A stretch of DNA of 17,193 nt from Candidatus Melainabacteria bacterium (GCA_003151275.1 PLXC01000069.1:1-17193); one strand, 5' to 3'; shown: positions 1-7,119, counted from the stretch's first letter. The notes: generated from the sequence alone by a model not told the origin. Program-made: numbers and translations.

Positions 1-600
1 GAATGTAGTTGGTGCAACGCTTTCGGTAAATCAATCAACTCTAATCAAATCAGATCAACAAAATTTGATCACTTCGCAAGCTGTAAACTGCAGCAATGCT
101 GAGTAATCTCGCCGTTAATCGAAGCTGTCGACAATTTACTGTTTTTTTGCGTGCCTATGCGGCTTTTGCTGTCGACGATCGCCAGATGATGTCGCTACTG
201 GAACTGGAAACCGAGCCTGGTGCACAAAGGCTGGTCGACAACCACCAGCGGTGCCATACGAGCAAAGTGCCACCACTTCAGGATAATTTTTCCGGTTTTT
301 AATTACCAACAAACAAGATCAAATAGTTTTCCAGACTTTTTCAAACGCTCTGAAACCAGCCTGCAATCGTACTTTACTCAAAATCCAAAAATCGCTGTCG
401 ACAGAAAGAAGTCAATCTAGTAATATATAGATAGCTACTGTCGACGGATTCGGCCGATCTGTCTCCGCGAAGAACCGCACCACAACAGCGTTTCCGCTTG
501 TTGTCGACATTGTTTATCCTGCCTTCGGCTGGCGACATCATAAATCAAGGCAGCAACATCTCCAATCAACGGAGCAATCAGCTCAATCAAGACAACCAGG
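1..600. repeat. Left arm of long inverted repeat
   Basis: Read on the plus strand, this stretch matches the reverse complement of the right end of the window (about 16695-17085). Clear blocks include ATCGCTGTCGACAG at 391-404, GTCGACATTGTTTATCCTGCC from 503, and a long block at 535-597 ending in GCTCAATCAA. Bases 1-26 (GGTGCAACGCTTTC) match the outer end of the right arm, and 234-420 match the rest. About 205 bases at 27-229 have no counterpart in the right arm. Identity looks about 80-85% by eye in the inner part and is lower around 245-330. No convincing gene is present; the short open frames at 96-302 and 220-420 lie inside the repeat and show no start signals or recognisable products. Confidence 0.85.
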
Positions 601-624
601 AAATGGTGGCAGATCAATCTATGC

Positions 625-1182
625 TCATTTAAACCGCACCGTTGCTTCTGGGAAAGACCTGTCATCAGCAGTCCCACGCTGAAAATATTGATATTGAAAC
701 GACCTTTCGTCCACATCGTTCAGGTCCACATCATCGATCCAATCTTCCTCAGCTATGGGTGTTTTCGCAAGAGTTATGCCCGGTGCCAGAGGTATAACTT
801 CCCTAATAATGATCTGACCAACACCCGAAGAAATGTTATAGATTCTAATTTTATAGGCTTCAATTACTTTTTTCCCTACGCGAATGCTGTGGAGCGGAAA
901 AGGCCACGCAGGAGTCGCAAGCGTGTATGCCATGAAAATCAGTCCAGCCACTGTCAAGCAAGCTAGTAACAGTGTGCAAGGCAAGCACCACCGCAGCTTC
1001 CGCCGATTTTGATCTCGTATGGGGACTGCTAAAAGTAAAGCCGGAAGTGTAGAGAGCGCCAGATACCCAATCATGGGACTCAGAAACTGCAGGTGCCACC
1101 CAGCAATTGGCACCCATTGAACAAAAACAAAGAATCCGAACACAAGAGCAATCAGGTCCGAATGGTATAAACGTTTTTTCAT
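625..1182 (-). CDS. Three-helix membrane protein of unknown function
   Basis: I do not recognise a family. From the ATG at 1182 the protein is 185 residues and begins MKKRLYHSD. Three hydrophobic segments follow at about residues 10-28, 33-52 and 62-86. A hydrophilic tail of about 100 residues follows, acidic near its middle (EEDWIDDVDLNDVDE). The frame is also open to a TTG at 1215, which would overlap the stop of the upstream gene by 19 bases and has a weak purine tract (GAAAGG) before it. I prefer the ATG because the Lys-rich start leads directly into the first helix, but the choice is not certain. It lies 14 bases downstream of the secreted LWG-family gene on the same strand, so the two are probably co-transcribed. 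The left repeat arm starts about 25 bases beyond its stop codon. Confidence 0.7.
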   Translation of the reverse strand: MKKRLYHSDLIALVFGFFVFVQWVPIAGWHLQFLSPMIGYLALSTLPALLLAVPIRDQNRRKLRWCLPCTLLLACLTVAGLIFMAYTLATPAWPFPLHSIRVGKKVIEAYKIRIYNISSGVGQIIIREVIPLAPGITLAKTPIAEEDWIDDVDLNDVDERSFQYQYFQRGTADDRSFPEATVRFK

Positions 1183-1196
1183 TGCCTGCCAATGTG

Positions 1197-1979
1197 TCAG
1201 TGTGCGTTTAACCAACTCGAAGCGCCTTTCAATTCGCTACTTCTAAGTCTGTACTTTTCGACATAATCATTTTTAAAAATCAGGTCCAAGAAAAAGTCTG
1301 GATCCTTCGGGCTGTTGAAAGTTTTAAGTCTATACGTGCGTTTAACATCATTTGATTCCGATTTTCCAGTTTCGCCCCACAGATGGTCTGCTTGACTGAT
1401 ACTCATCTCAGCTAGAATTGGTATTGGTCCGTAGTCCCAACAATATTTGCGAAACGGATTCTTAGGAAACACCGTTGATCTTGGATTGAGCACGACACTT
1501 CCGTCGCTGCTAACCTCAACAACAGCAACGCACCGACCATCACTTGGACGTCTCAATAGAATAAATGATTTCGAATTCGCCAAATCTTCCTTGGACAATG
1601 GGTACTCTCCGCATAACGGATCGGCAAGAGGATCTCTTTTGGACGGGAGAGATTGTGAGCTAATAGACCACCGCCTTAGTGCGTCAGCAATTGTAAGTGC
1701 CGCAGCTGGATGCTTTTCAGCAGAGGGGGAACGTTCCGCGCGATAGCCCAAAATAATCGACAAATTCCGTTCTGCAGGCTTCGTTCGTTGATGCCTCACC
1801 GGCTGTCCCTGCGAATAATGGCTCTCCCTTGAGTCTAGGATATTTGCGCCGCAGCCAGACTGCGAAAAGGCCGATGGAGTTCCGACGCAAAAAAAGACCC
1901 AGACAATTGCACCAGATGCGCATCGAAGCAAAAGAAAATTCCTCAATCTGGGTATTAGAGATGATTTTCCAAATGACAT
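1197..1979 (-). CDS. Secreted LWG-family protein, paralog A
   Basis: The 260-residue product starts at an ATG preceded by AGGA at 8 bases. Its N-terminus is basic, with a hydrophobic stretch (about residues 16-38) ending in SAFSQ, typical of a signal peptide. Residues about 40-125 are unique and low in recognisable features. The C-terminal half shares its plan with three other proteins in this window: a Cys-containing strand followed by a hairpin (VVEVSSDGSVVLNPRS, about 153-168), then LWG at about 200, then FFLDLIF and KYRLR near 230-245. The LWG-to-YRLR layout resembles the BamE/SmpA fold in spacing, but this is only an impression and no function follows from it. The promoter region is shared with the divergent ubiquitin-like gene, which starts only 34 bases away. 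Confidence 0.75.
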   Translation of the reverse strand: MSFGKSSLIPRLRNFLLLRCASGAIVWVFFCVGTPSAFSQSGCGANILDSRESHYSQGQPVRHQRTKPAERNLSIILGYRAERSPSAEKHPAAALTIADALRRWSISSQSLPSKRDPLADPLCGEYPLSKEDLANSKSFILLRRPSDGRCVAVVEVSSDGSVVLNPRSTVFPKNPFRKYCWDYGPIPILAEMSISQADHLWGETGKSESNDVKRTYRLKTFNSPKDPDFFLDLIFKNDYVEKYRLRSSELKGASSWLNAH

Positions 1980-2001
1980 AAATTGGGTCCTGTAGCGTAG
2001 C

Positions 2002-2007
2002 TATAAT
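2002..2007 (+). promoter_or_regulatory. Perfect -10 box placed for a leaderless transcript
   Basis: TATAAT lies 6 bases before the ATG at 2014. Transcription normally starts about 7 bases after the -10 box, which would put the transcript start at or next to the ATG. No Shine-Dalgarno sequence is visible before the ATG. There is no good -35 match at 16-18 bases upstream, so the promoter call is moderate. Confidence 0.45.
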
Positions 2008-2013
2008 GAAAGC

Positions 2014-2304
2014 ATGGATGTCATTGTTAAGCTAGCCAAAGGTATTGCGGGGAATCAGGTAAGCGTCACGGTGCCCTCTGATTGCTCAATAGCCGAGTTA
2101 ATCGTAGAGGTGCGTCGAAAATTACCGCCAATGCTAGACAAGTGTGTTTTGGCACGATCATTGAAAACCGGATCGACGATTTTTCTATCGTCGCAACCGG
2201 AGGCCCAGCGACTTGATGAAACAAAGCGATTAATCGATTACCAGTTAACGGACGGTTGCACCCTTTGGCTAAACTGTGCTCACGTCGAAGAACGTCACCG
2301 TTAA
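2014..2304 (+). CDS. Ubiquitin-like beta-grasp protein, YukD/EsaB-like
   Basis: A 96-residue protein with the order expected of a ubiquitin fold: strand (MDVIVKLAKG), strand (QVSVTVPSDCS), helix (IAELIVEVRRKLPP), middle strands (VLARSLKTGSTIFL), and the closing element LIDYQLTDGCTLWL. The last segment matches the 'L.DYGITDGD.L.L' ending typical of YukD/EsaB-type and other ubiquitin-like proteins. YukD-like proteins are small cytosolic partners of type VII secretion; none of that machinery is seen here, so a secretion role is not claimed. There is no C-terminal Gly-Gly (it ends HVEERHR), so covalent conjugation is unlikely. There is no signal peptide. It stands alone, divergent from paralog A and convergent with the 2406-2633 gene. 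Confidence 0.65.
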   Translation: MDVIVKLAKGIAGNQVSVTVPSDCSIAELIVEVRRKLPPMLDKCVLARSLKTGSTIFLSSQPEAQRLDETKRLIDYQLTDGCTLWLNCAHVEERHR

Positions 2305-2396
2305 AACAATCTAGTTAGCCACCACTGCCGGTATCGAAAGAAGTTTTCCAGCTACCCGCACCAAACCTCCGATCAGCGCCCTTAAGAAATGCATTC

Positions 2397-2427
2397 CCGT
2401 CGTAGCTAATGAACACGACGGTTAGCT
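2397..2427. other. Inverted repeats with swapped order at convergent gene ends
   Basis: CCGTCGT (2397-2403) and AGCTAA (2404-2409) are followed, after TGAAC, by their reverse complements ACGACGG (2415-2421) and TTAGCT (2422-2427). Either pair can form a hairpin. They lie over the stop codon of the minus-strand gene at 2406-2408, between two convergent genes. No T-tract follows, so this is not a standard intrinsic terminator. Confidence 0.45.
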
Positions 2428-2633
2428 TGCGCCGCGGCTCGCTTGCTCACCATTTCCTCGTAGGCTGCTTGTTTCGCTTGGTAGTTTTTTTCTTGCTCGC
2501 TCACTTTTCCTGTCAGGAGAGCCGTTATAGCTATGGCAACACCAATGACTACGAGCAACATTACGATTGGCGGCCACGTCGTCACGCTTCCAGCGACCCT
2601 GCTCCCCTCAGTTTTCCATCGAAATTCAACCAT
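2406..2633 (-). CDS. Small single-helix membrane protein with coiled-coil tail
   Basis: The frame is open further upstream, but the ATG at 2633 has a strong AAGGA six bases before it, giving a 75-residue product. It has a short basic start (MVEFRWKTEGSR), one hydrophobic segment (WPPIVMLLVVIGVAIAITAL, about residues 20-40), and a charged Ala/Lys/Glu-rich tail (about 45-75) likely to be helical or coiled coil. I do not recognise a family. It starts 34 bases after the stop of secreted paralog B on the same strand, so they are likely one operon. The pairing echoes paralog A and its membrane neighbour at 625-1182. Confidence 0.65.
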   Translation of the reverse strand: MVEFRWKTEGSRVAGSVTTWPPIVMLLVVIGVAIAITALLTGKVSEQEKNYQAKQAAYEEMVSKRAAAQANRRVH

Positions 2634-2667
2634 GAGACGTCCTTGAGAGAGTTGATGCAGCCACACC

Positions 2668-3213
2668 TTAGCTCTTCCCACTCTTTTGAATGTCAATCTT
2701 GAGAAAGTCTCCTGGCAGTATGCCATGCCCCCTTATCAAATACTCTGATGCGGTTTTATGACCATCAAATAAGAGCTCAAGATGAAACACATTAGGTTCT
2801 TGCCAATATTGGCCAACTAAATCAAAAATTGCAATCTGCCCATATCGTCTGGGTTCGCCGAAGCGTTTTTTTGCAGATTCGAGCGTCAATTTGTTGGTTC
2901 CCTCGCGAAAAGCCTGCTGCTCGATACGTGCCCGGCCTTTTCCATCGATCCACAACGTGGCAACTTCAACTTTTTTTGGATCATTCATGGCGTATAACTG
3001 GTAGCAAGTAGGTCGTCCAGGATCAATCGCCATTCTGAACACACGATAGTGCTCTTCAGCAGTAATCGCATGCTGCCGCGAGGGATCAGATTCTAATGGA
3101 AATGGAGCACTTTCCCACGGTGCGGCGGACGTGGTCAGTCCACTGGAAAGAGTTCCGATTGCGAGGAAGATGAAACCTGATGATTGTAGTATTGTCTGTC
3201 TGTATGAATTCAT
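2668..3213 (-). CDS. Secreted LWG-family protein, paralog B
   Basis: The 181-residue product starts at an ATG with AGGA about 8-9 bases upstream. Residues 1-30 form a signal peptide (hydrophobic core about 11-25, ending TTSAAP). The mature part carries the family plan: a strand and turn (EVATLWIDGKGRARIEQQ, about 82-99), then RFGEP in place of LWG at about 117, then FHLELLF and YLIRGHGI near 143-165. Its ending (KIDIQKSGKS) resembles that of paralog D (SLDTKNSGEKK). An 18-bp perfect palindrome sits about 94 bases upstream of the start. Function is unknown. Confidence 0.72.
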   Translation of the reverse strand: MNSYRQTILQSSGFIFLAIGTLSSGLTTSAAPWESAPFPLESDPSRQHAITAEEHYRVFRMAIDPGRPTCYQLYAMNDPKKVEVATLWIDGKGRARIEQQAFREGTNKLTLESAKKRFGEPRRYGQIAIFDLVGQYWQEPNVFHLELLFDGHKTASEYLIRGHGILPGDFLKIDIQKSGKS

Positions 3214-3306
3214 TTCAAGCGTCCTGACCTGTGAAGCAGCCGGTCCGTGTACATCATAGCAGCGTCTTTGCCGGAGATCGATTTATTTGCCAGAGCTCAG
3301 CTTGTT

Positions 3307-3324
3307 TGCACCGTATACGGTGCA
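3307..3324. promoter_or_regulatory. 18-bp perfect palindrome, operator-like
   Basis: TGCACCGTATACGGTGCA is perfectly self-complementary. It lies between the end of the membrane protein gene (stop at 3396) and the start of paralog B (3213). A second site with the same half-sites and spacing, TGCACC-N6-GGTGCA, occurs at 7516-7533. There is no loop or T-tract, so an operator for a dimeric regulator is more likely than a terminator. Confidence 0.5.
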
Positions 3325-3395
3325 GCCTGGGAATCGAAACATAAACGTTTATTATCCGAACCTGTCGCTAATTTTCAAATGAAGCAGGTTGGTAT

Positions 3396-3770
3396 CTAAT
3401 TTGACTCATTCTTACGATAATGACGCGTCAGTCGATGTTGAATAATTAGACACGTTACTATAAAGATGCAGCTACCGAGGCTCCATCCTAAAGCTAACAA
3501 GAATCCGTCTGTGTCAATTCGTCCAAAGAATACCGGAATGCAAAAAACCGGAATTAACATAAGCGAGGATATCAAAGCCGATTTTCCCTTTCCAAAAGAT
3601 TCACTGAAGCCAATCGACCACTTCACATACTTGAAAGAGCAAGCAATCAAAAAGACTGGTATAGCACCCAGCAACCACCAGTGATGAGTATAGAGAGCAA
3701 TGCAAAAAAATATGCAGCTAATTAGAAGACTGCTTATTTTCAAGAACGTTTTTATTTGCTTCTCTGTCAT
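3396..3770 (-). CDS. Four-helix membrane protein of unknown function
   Basis: A 124-residue protein starting MTEKQIKTFLK, with hydrophobic segments at about residues 9-26, 30-47, 66-84 and 90-108, and a basic tail (HRLTRHYRKNESN). The family is not recognised. The start has no clear Shine-Dalgarno sequence; the ATG is the first in the frame. It is divergent from secreted paralog C, with about 170 bases between them that must hold promoters for both. It is separated from paralog B by 182 bases that contain the TGCACC palindrome. Confidence 0.68.
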   Translation of the reverse strand: MTEKQIKTFLKISSLLISCIFFCIALYTHHWWLLGAIPVFLIACSFKYVKWSIGFSESFGKGKSALISSLMLIPVFCIPVFFGRIDTDGFLLALGWSLGSCIFIVTCLIIQHRLTRHYRKNESN

Positions 3771-3939
3771 TATTTACGATGATTGAATGGCTGAGACCAT
3801 ATTTCAGCATACAGCGTTATTTGAACCAAGTGTTTAACAATTCAAGAATTTTACGGCACTCCCCAGGTCGATATTTCGTTGATTTTGAACCATAATAGAG
3901 CTGCGCGAGACACTCTGCAGGTCGAAGGGACGCAAAACA

Positions 3940-4506
3940 TTGATCATGTGCAAACAACCCAGAATTTTCTCGATGATCATCTCGATGCTGATCATGTTTG
4001 TGTACGTCAGCAGAACTTTAGCAAGTGAGCAGAATAACCAAGAAAGCATTGCCCATTACCACACGGCACTAATTCTCTCTGACAACTCGTCCGATTCACG
4101 CAAGAAGTTAGCCTATTTGGTGACTGACGCCACAGGCAAGCCAAGCATATATCCATCGCCAATCCGAAATAGCAAAACCGGAAAGGACAATGACCTTTGC
4201 GGGCTCTCGATAAACGAAATTACGCAACTTTGGGGAAGCGTTAAGTCCGAAGAGAAGGGATCTTGTCACTTTGAATTTGCTGGTGGTTATACCGCGAAGT
4301 GGTCGACGTTCAAGGTTGACTTGAAATTTGACCGCGACGATCGGTGCGACAGCTTTAAAGTGGTCGGACCTGGTATCACTAATAGTGACTGGCTTCCGAC
4401 GAAAGAAGTACAGAAGCTCTCATCAAGGTGGACTGGCCTTCCACCCTGGGTTGGTTGTGTAGAGATGCCTTTTGATGTAAGCCGATGCGGCATCGACATT
4501 CCTTAG
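3940..4506 (+). CDS. Secreted LWG-family protein, paralog C
   Basis: 188 residues from a TTG at 3940, chosen because GAAGGGA ends 9 bases upstream; an ATG two codons later is about 15 bases from it. The N-terminus (IFSMIISMLIMFVYVSRTLA) is a signal peptide with likely cleavage near LASEQ. The family core follows: a strand with turn (LAYLVTDATGKPSIYPS), ITQLWG, then FKVDLKFDRDDRCDSFKVVG and a final DW. After this it has its own C-terminal extension of about 35 residues with a CVEM and RCGI pair of cysteines that the other paralogs lack. It is on the opposite strand to the other three. Downstream, 175 bases separate it from the Sel1 gene. Function is unknown. Confidence 0.72.
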   Translation: MIMCKQPRIFSMIISMLIMFVYVSRTLASEQNNQESIAHYHTALILSDNSSDSRKKLAYLVTDATGKPSIYPSPIRNSKTGKDNDLCGLSINEITQLWGSVKSEEKGSCHFEFAGGYTAKWSTFKVDLKFDRDDRCDSFKVVGPGITNSDWLPTKEVQKLSSRWTGLPPWVGCVEMPFDVSRCGIDIP

Positions 4507-4681
4507 GTGCTAGTGTTGGAATAGAAGCAAGCCGCTTTCCAAGGCTGTCACAGCACACATGGAAATTGCCTAAACAGGGCGAACATCTCAGCCTTTTTTC
4601 ACTGATCCAACATCTACCGTTGGCGGGGACACTCAAGTGGTACAGTACACGCAGGGTTGCTCGCATGTGCAGAGGCATCTC

Positions 4682-6247
4682 GTGGTCAGTAACTTCAATA
4701 GCAAACGCCTTGCTCTTTCGCTTGTGTTGGTCCTGGGACTCTGCATGTCACTTTCTCTTGCGGATGAAGTTGGGCAACTCAAAGAAGTAGAAGATGCGTT
4801 AACCGCCAAGCGGTTCCTTGACGCTGAGAAAATGCTAAAGCCCCTTGCCGATGGTGGCAATCCAAGAGCCGAGTGGATGCTAGGTGATCTCTACATGAAC
4901 GGGCTAGGCGTGCCTCGCAGTTACACCAAGGCAAGAGACCTGTGGGAAAAATCGGCAGCGGCCGGCGATCAAGATGGGATGTGTTCCTTGGCTTTTCTCT
5001 TGAGTGATAACCTTGTTGGCCCACCAGACCCAAAGAGGGCAGTAACCCTTTTAGAGAAATCGGCGAACCTGGGCTTTGGTAAGGCACAATTCGCTATGGG
5101 TCTTGCATGCATGTGGGGATTCGGTACTAAACAAGATAACTTGCGCGCGTTCAGATATTTTCAGTCAGGCGCTAAAAGCGGTAACGGTGATGCAGAATGC
5201 TTGCTCGCCCATCTCTATGAAATCGGTTTGGGGGTTTCGAAAGATCCACTAAGAGCAGCGACTCTCATGAAATCAGCCAAGGCACACGGTTGTATAGATG
5301 GGGAATCTAGGCTCGGAAGAATTTACTTGCATGGAATAGGAACGCCCAAAGATTATGACAAAGCCTACTATTGGCTCAGCAAAGGAGTCGCGGATGGCAA
5401 TGCGGGTGCCATGAGCGACCTCGGCGGAATGTATGCAGACGAAAAAGGCGTCAAAGTGGATGCAAAGAAATCAGTGGAGTTGTATTTAGAAGCAGATAAA
5501 AATGGCAGCTGGTCAGCCAAATACCTTCTGGCGGAAAGATACAGAACGGGAACGGGTTTTCAAAAGGATCTGAAAAAAGCAGGGGCTCTATATGAAGAGT
5601 CAGCGAAACTTGGCGACAAAGGATCGGCGGAGAGACTATACAGTATCGGTCTCAAATGTATGCAGGGAAGCGATACTAAACAAGATTACTCGAGCGCGTT
5701 CAGATTTTTTCAGTCAAGCGCTAAAAGTGGCAACGGTGATGCAGAGTGCTTACTCGCCCATCTGTATGAAAACGGTTTGGGCGTTTCGAAAGATCCACTA
5801 AGAGCAGCAGCTCTCACGAAATCAGCCAAGGTCCACGGTTGCGCAGATGGAGAGTACCAGATCGGAAGAACTTGCTGGCTGGGACTAGGAACTCCCAAAG
5901 ACTATGGCAAAGCCTACTATTGGCTTAGCAAAGGAGCCGCAGATGGCAATCCGCATGCCATGAACGAGCTCGGCATAATGTATGCATGCGGAAAAGGCGT
6001 CAAACTGGATGATAAGAAATCAGTGGATTTGTTTTTAGAAGCAGCAAAAAATGGCTGTCCGTATGCCAAATACAGTGTGGCGGAAAGATACAGAACGGGA
6101 ACTGGCCTTCCCAAGGATCTGAACAGAGCAAAGGCTCTATATGAGGAGTCAGCGAAACTTGGCTGTACGATCGCGGCGGAGAAACTAAAACTAATCACCC
6201 TAACTCGCGGCAAGGACCAACTCGGCAGTTCCGCTCCAGTCAAATAG
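4682..6247 (+). CDS. Secreted Sel1-repeat protein
   Basis: I place the start at the GTG at 4682 (521 residues): AGAGG lies 6 bases upstream and the start leads straight into a good signal peptide (KRLALSLVLVLGLCMSLSLA, cleavage near LADE). The frame is open to a GTG at 4637, which would add 15 unlikely residues. The mature part is about 12 consecutive Sel1-like repeats of about 36 residues, each with the G-x-Y-x-x-G-x-G-V-x-x-D-x-x-x-A pattern. Such alpha-solenoids bind partner proteins; the partner here is unknown and probably extracytoplasmic. Repeats 3-7 and 8-12 are a tandem duplication with a 549-base (183-residue) offset. AFR(Y/F)FQS, GNGDAECLLAHLYE and GTPKDY(D/G)KAYYWLSKG recur in both halves. 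No terminator is evident after the stop. Confidence 0.92.
   Translation: MVSNFNSKRLALSLVLVLGLCMSLSLADEVGQLKEVEDALTAKRFLDAEKMLKPLADGGNPRAEWMLGDLYMNGLGVPRSYTKARDLWEKSAAAGDQDGMCSLAFLLSDNLVGPPDPKRAVTLLEKSANLGFGKAQFAMGLACMWGFGTKQDNLRAFRYFQSGAKSGNGDAECLLAHLYEIGLGVSKDPLRAATLMKSAKAHGCIDGESRLGRIYLHGIGTPKDYDKAYYWLSKGVADGNAGAMSDLGGMYADEKGVKVDAKKSVELYLEADKNGSWSAKYLLAERYRTGTGFQKDLKKAGALYEESAKLGDKGSAERLYSIGLKCMQGSDTKQDYSSAFRFFQSSAKSGNGDAECLLAHLYENGLGVSKDPLRAAALTKSAKVHGCADGEYQIGRTCWLGLGTPKDYGKAYYWLSKGAADGNPHAMNELGIMYACGKGVKLDDKKSVDLFLEAAKNGCPYAKYSVAERYRTGTGLPKDLNRAKALYEESAKLGCTIAAEKLKLITLTRGKDQLGSSAPVK
5095..6192 (+). repeat. 549-bp tandem duplication within the Sel1 gene
   Basis: The segment from about 5095 to 5643 is repeated from about 5644 to 6192. 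For example, GATCCACTAAGAGCAGC occurs in both copies at the same offset. Each unit equals five Sel1 repeats. Similarity is strongest at about 5145-5295 versus 5694-5844 and lower towards the ends, so the duplication is not very recent. Confidence 0.85.
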
Positions 6248-6356
6248 TCTCCGACGAAACTTGGGACTCTTGCTTTCCGCACTTCGGATGGAAATATTGA
6301 TACATCAAGGTTGTTCTGCGACTTTTCGGAGATTGAAGCTTAGTCTTGCTTAACAC

Positions 6357-6522
6357 GCTGCCCGCACCACCTGCGGCACTGCCTGCAAACCAGCGAGCAG
6401 GGACCCGGTGTCAATTGCTGCCGAAGGCACCCGCAGGGCTTGGCGATTGACGGCGGGTGCGAGGTGGTAGGCTTTGTGCCAGGCAGGATAGAAGGGCAGC
6501 CTACCGTGAAGCTCCGTCACTT
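6357..6522 (+). repeat. 166-bp dispersed repeat, copy 1
   Basis: This matches the reverse complement of 15643-15809 at close to 88-90% by eye. It includes the shared stretches GCACCACCTGCG, GTGTCAATTGCTGCCGAAGG and GGGTGCGAGGTGGTAGGC. It is GC-rich compared with its surroundings. Small indels break any shared reading frame, so it is not a conserved gene. In this copy GGTAGGC and GCCTACC can pair. It lies in the roughly 390-base gap after the Sel1 gene; I see no gene in the rest of that gap (6248-6638). Confidence 0.88.
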
Positions 6523-6638
6523 AAAGAAGTTTCTATGAAAAGTGGTACCACGAAAATCGACAGATTTAAAAATTTAGCTTGCGACGAGTTTCGAACTTGC
6601 AACCTAAACCTCCAACGAAGCGCCCCTGATCCAGTCAC

Positions 6639-6905
6639 CTAAGACTCCACTGTTTTACGGTGCCTGAACTTCACAACATTCTTTGCCACCATTTGTTCGT
6701 CTGGTGCCACCGGCGGATCGGCGGTTTCGTTTGTTGCCAGAAGAGCGTTGGTGGCATTCTCCATAGCGTGCCTGACTGGATCCAAGTTCAATCGAGCATA
6801 AATAGCGGTAGTATTGGAATCTTTGTGATTTAAAGTCTTGCCAATCACATGCAGACTTGCTCCGGTGGCGGCTTGCCAGCTGCCTAATGTGCGCCTTTTA
6901 TGCCG
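6639..6905 (-). pseudogene. Tyrosine recombinase C-terminal remnant, fragment 1
   Basis: Read on the minus strand from about 6905, the frame gives RHKRRTL, then TGASLHVIGKTLNHK, then NTTAIYARL and DPVRHAMENA. This is the end of a tyrosine-recombinase catalytic domain: the H-x-x-R motif, the 'LxHK' position with N in place of the usual G, and the Y of TTAIYARL as the likely nucleophile. A tail of about 45 residues follows to the stop at 6639. The N-terminal arm-binding and core-binding domains and the first catalytic Arg are absent. It is broken off exactly at a palindrome shared with fragment 2, which runs the other way. Confidence 0.8.
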
Positions 6906-6923
6906 TGCTCGGCATAAGAGGCG
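6892..6923. repeat. Palindrome at the integrase-remnant junction
   Basis: CGCCTTTTATGCCG (6892-6905), a TGCT loop, then CGGCATAAGAGGCG (6910-6923): 14-bp arms with one mismatch. Each arm encodes RHKRR of an integrase on its own strand. The two remnants are therefore joined head to head within their conserved H-x-x-R coding sequence. Confidence 0.85.
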
Positions 6924-7119
6924 AACTCTTGCAAGTTATATGGCTATGGATAATCATAGTTTACAGATCATCGCGAAAGCGCTGGGGCACAAAACAATTG
7001 CCGCAACTCAGATATACTCTCGTCTTTCCACTGACCCCGTCCGCAAAGCTATGGAAAGTGCGCAAAACCAAATTAGACTCTTGGGGGAATTATCACCTGA
7101 AAATTTACAAGAATCGTGA
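6901..7119 (+). pseudogene. Tyrosine recombinase C-terminal remnant, fragment 2
   Basis: The plus-strand frame reads RARHKRRTLASYMAMDNHSL, then IIAKALGHKTIAATQIYSRL and DPVRKAMESA. It has the H-x-x-R motif, LGHK, and a Tyr nucleophile in TQIYSRL, in the order of a tyrosine recombinase C-terminus. The N-terminal two thirds are missing. The open frame begins upstream at about 6838, but that part is antisense to fragment 1 and is not integrase. The two fragments differ in roughly half of their residues, so they come from two different integrases. The stop lies about 77 bases before the tRNA-Val fragment. Confidence 0.8.

Noticed and set aside
96..420. Two short plus-strand frames in the left repeat arm
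   Set aside because: They overlap each other, lie within repeat sequence, have no ribosome-binding signals and give no recognisable product.
2397..2427. H-type pseudoknot
   Set aside because: The pairing order fits, but the two crossing loops would have zero bases, which is not sterically possible; alternative hairpins are more reasonable.
4302..4307. GTCGAC inside paralog C as a further repeat site
   Set aside because: A single site within coding sequence and without the CTGTCGACAG extension is expected by chance.
6838..7119. Single intact small integrase gene starting at 6838
   Set aside because: The first 60 bases are antisense to the other integrase remnant; only the part from about 6901 is integrase-like.
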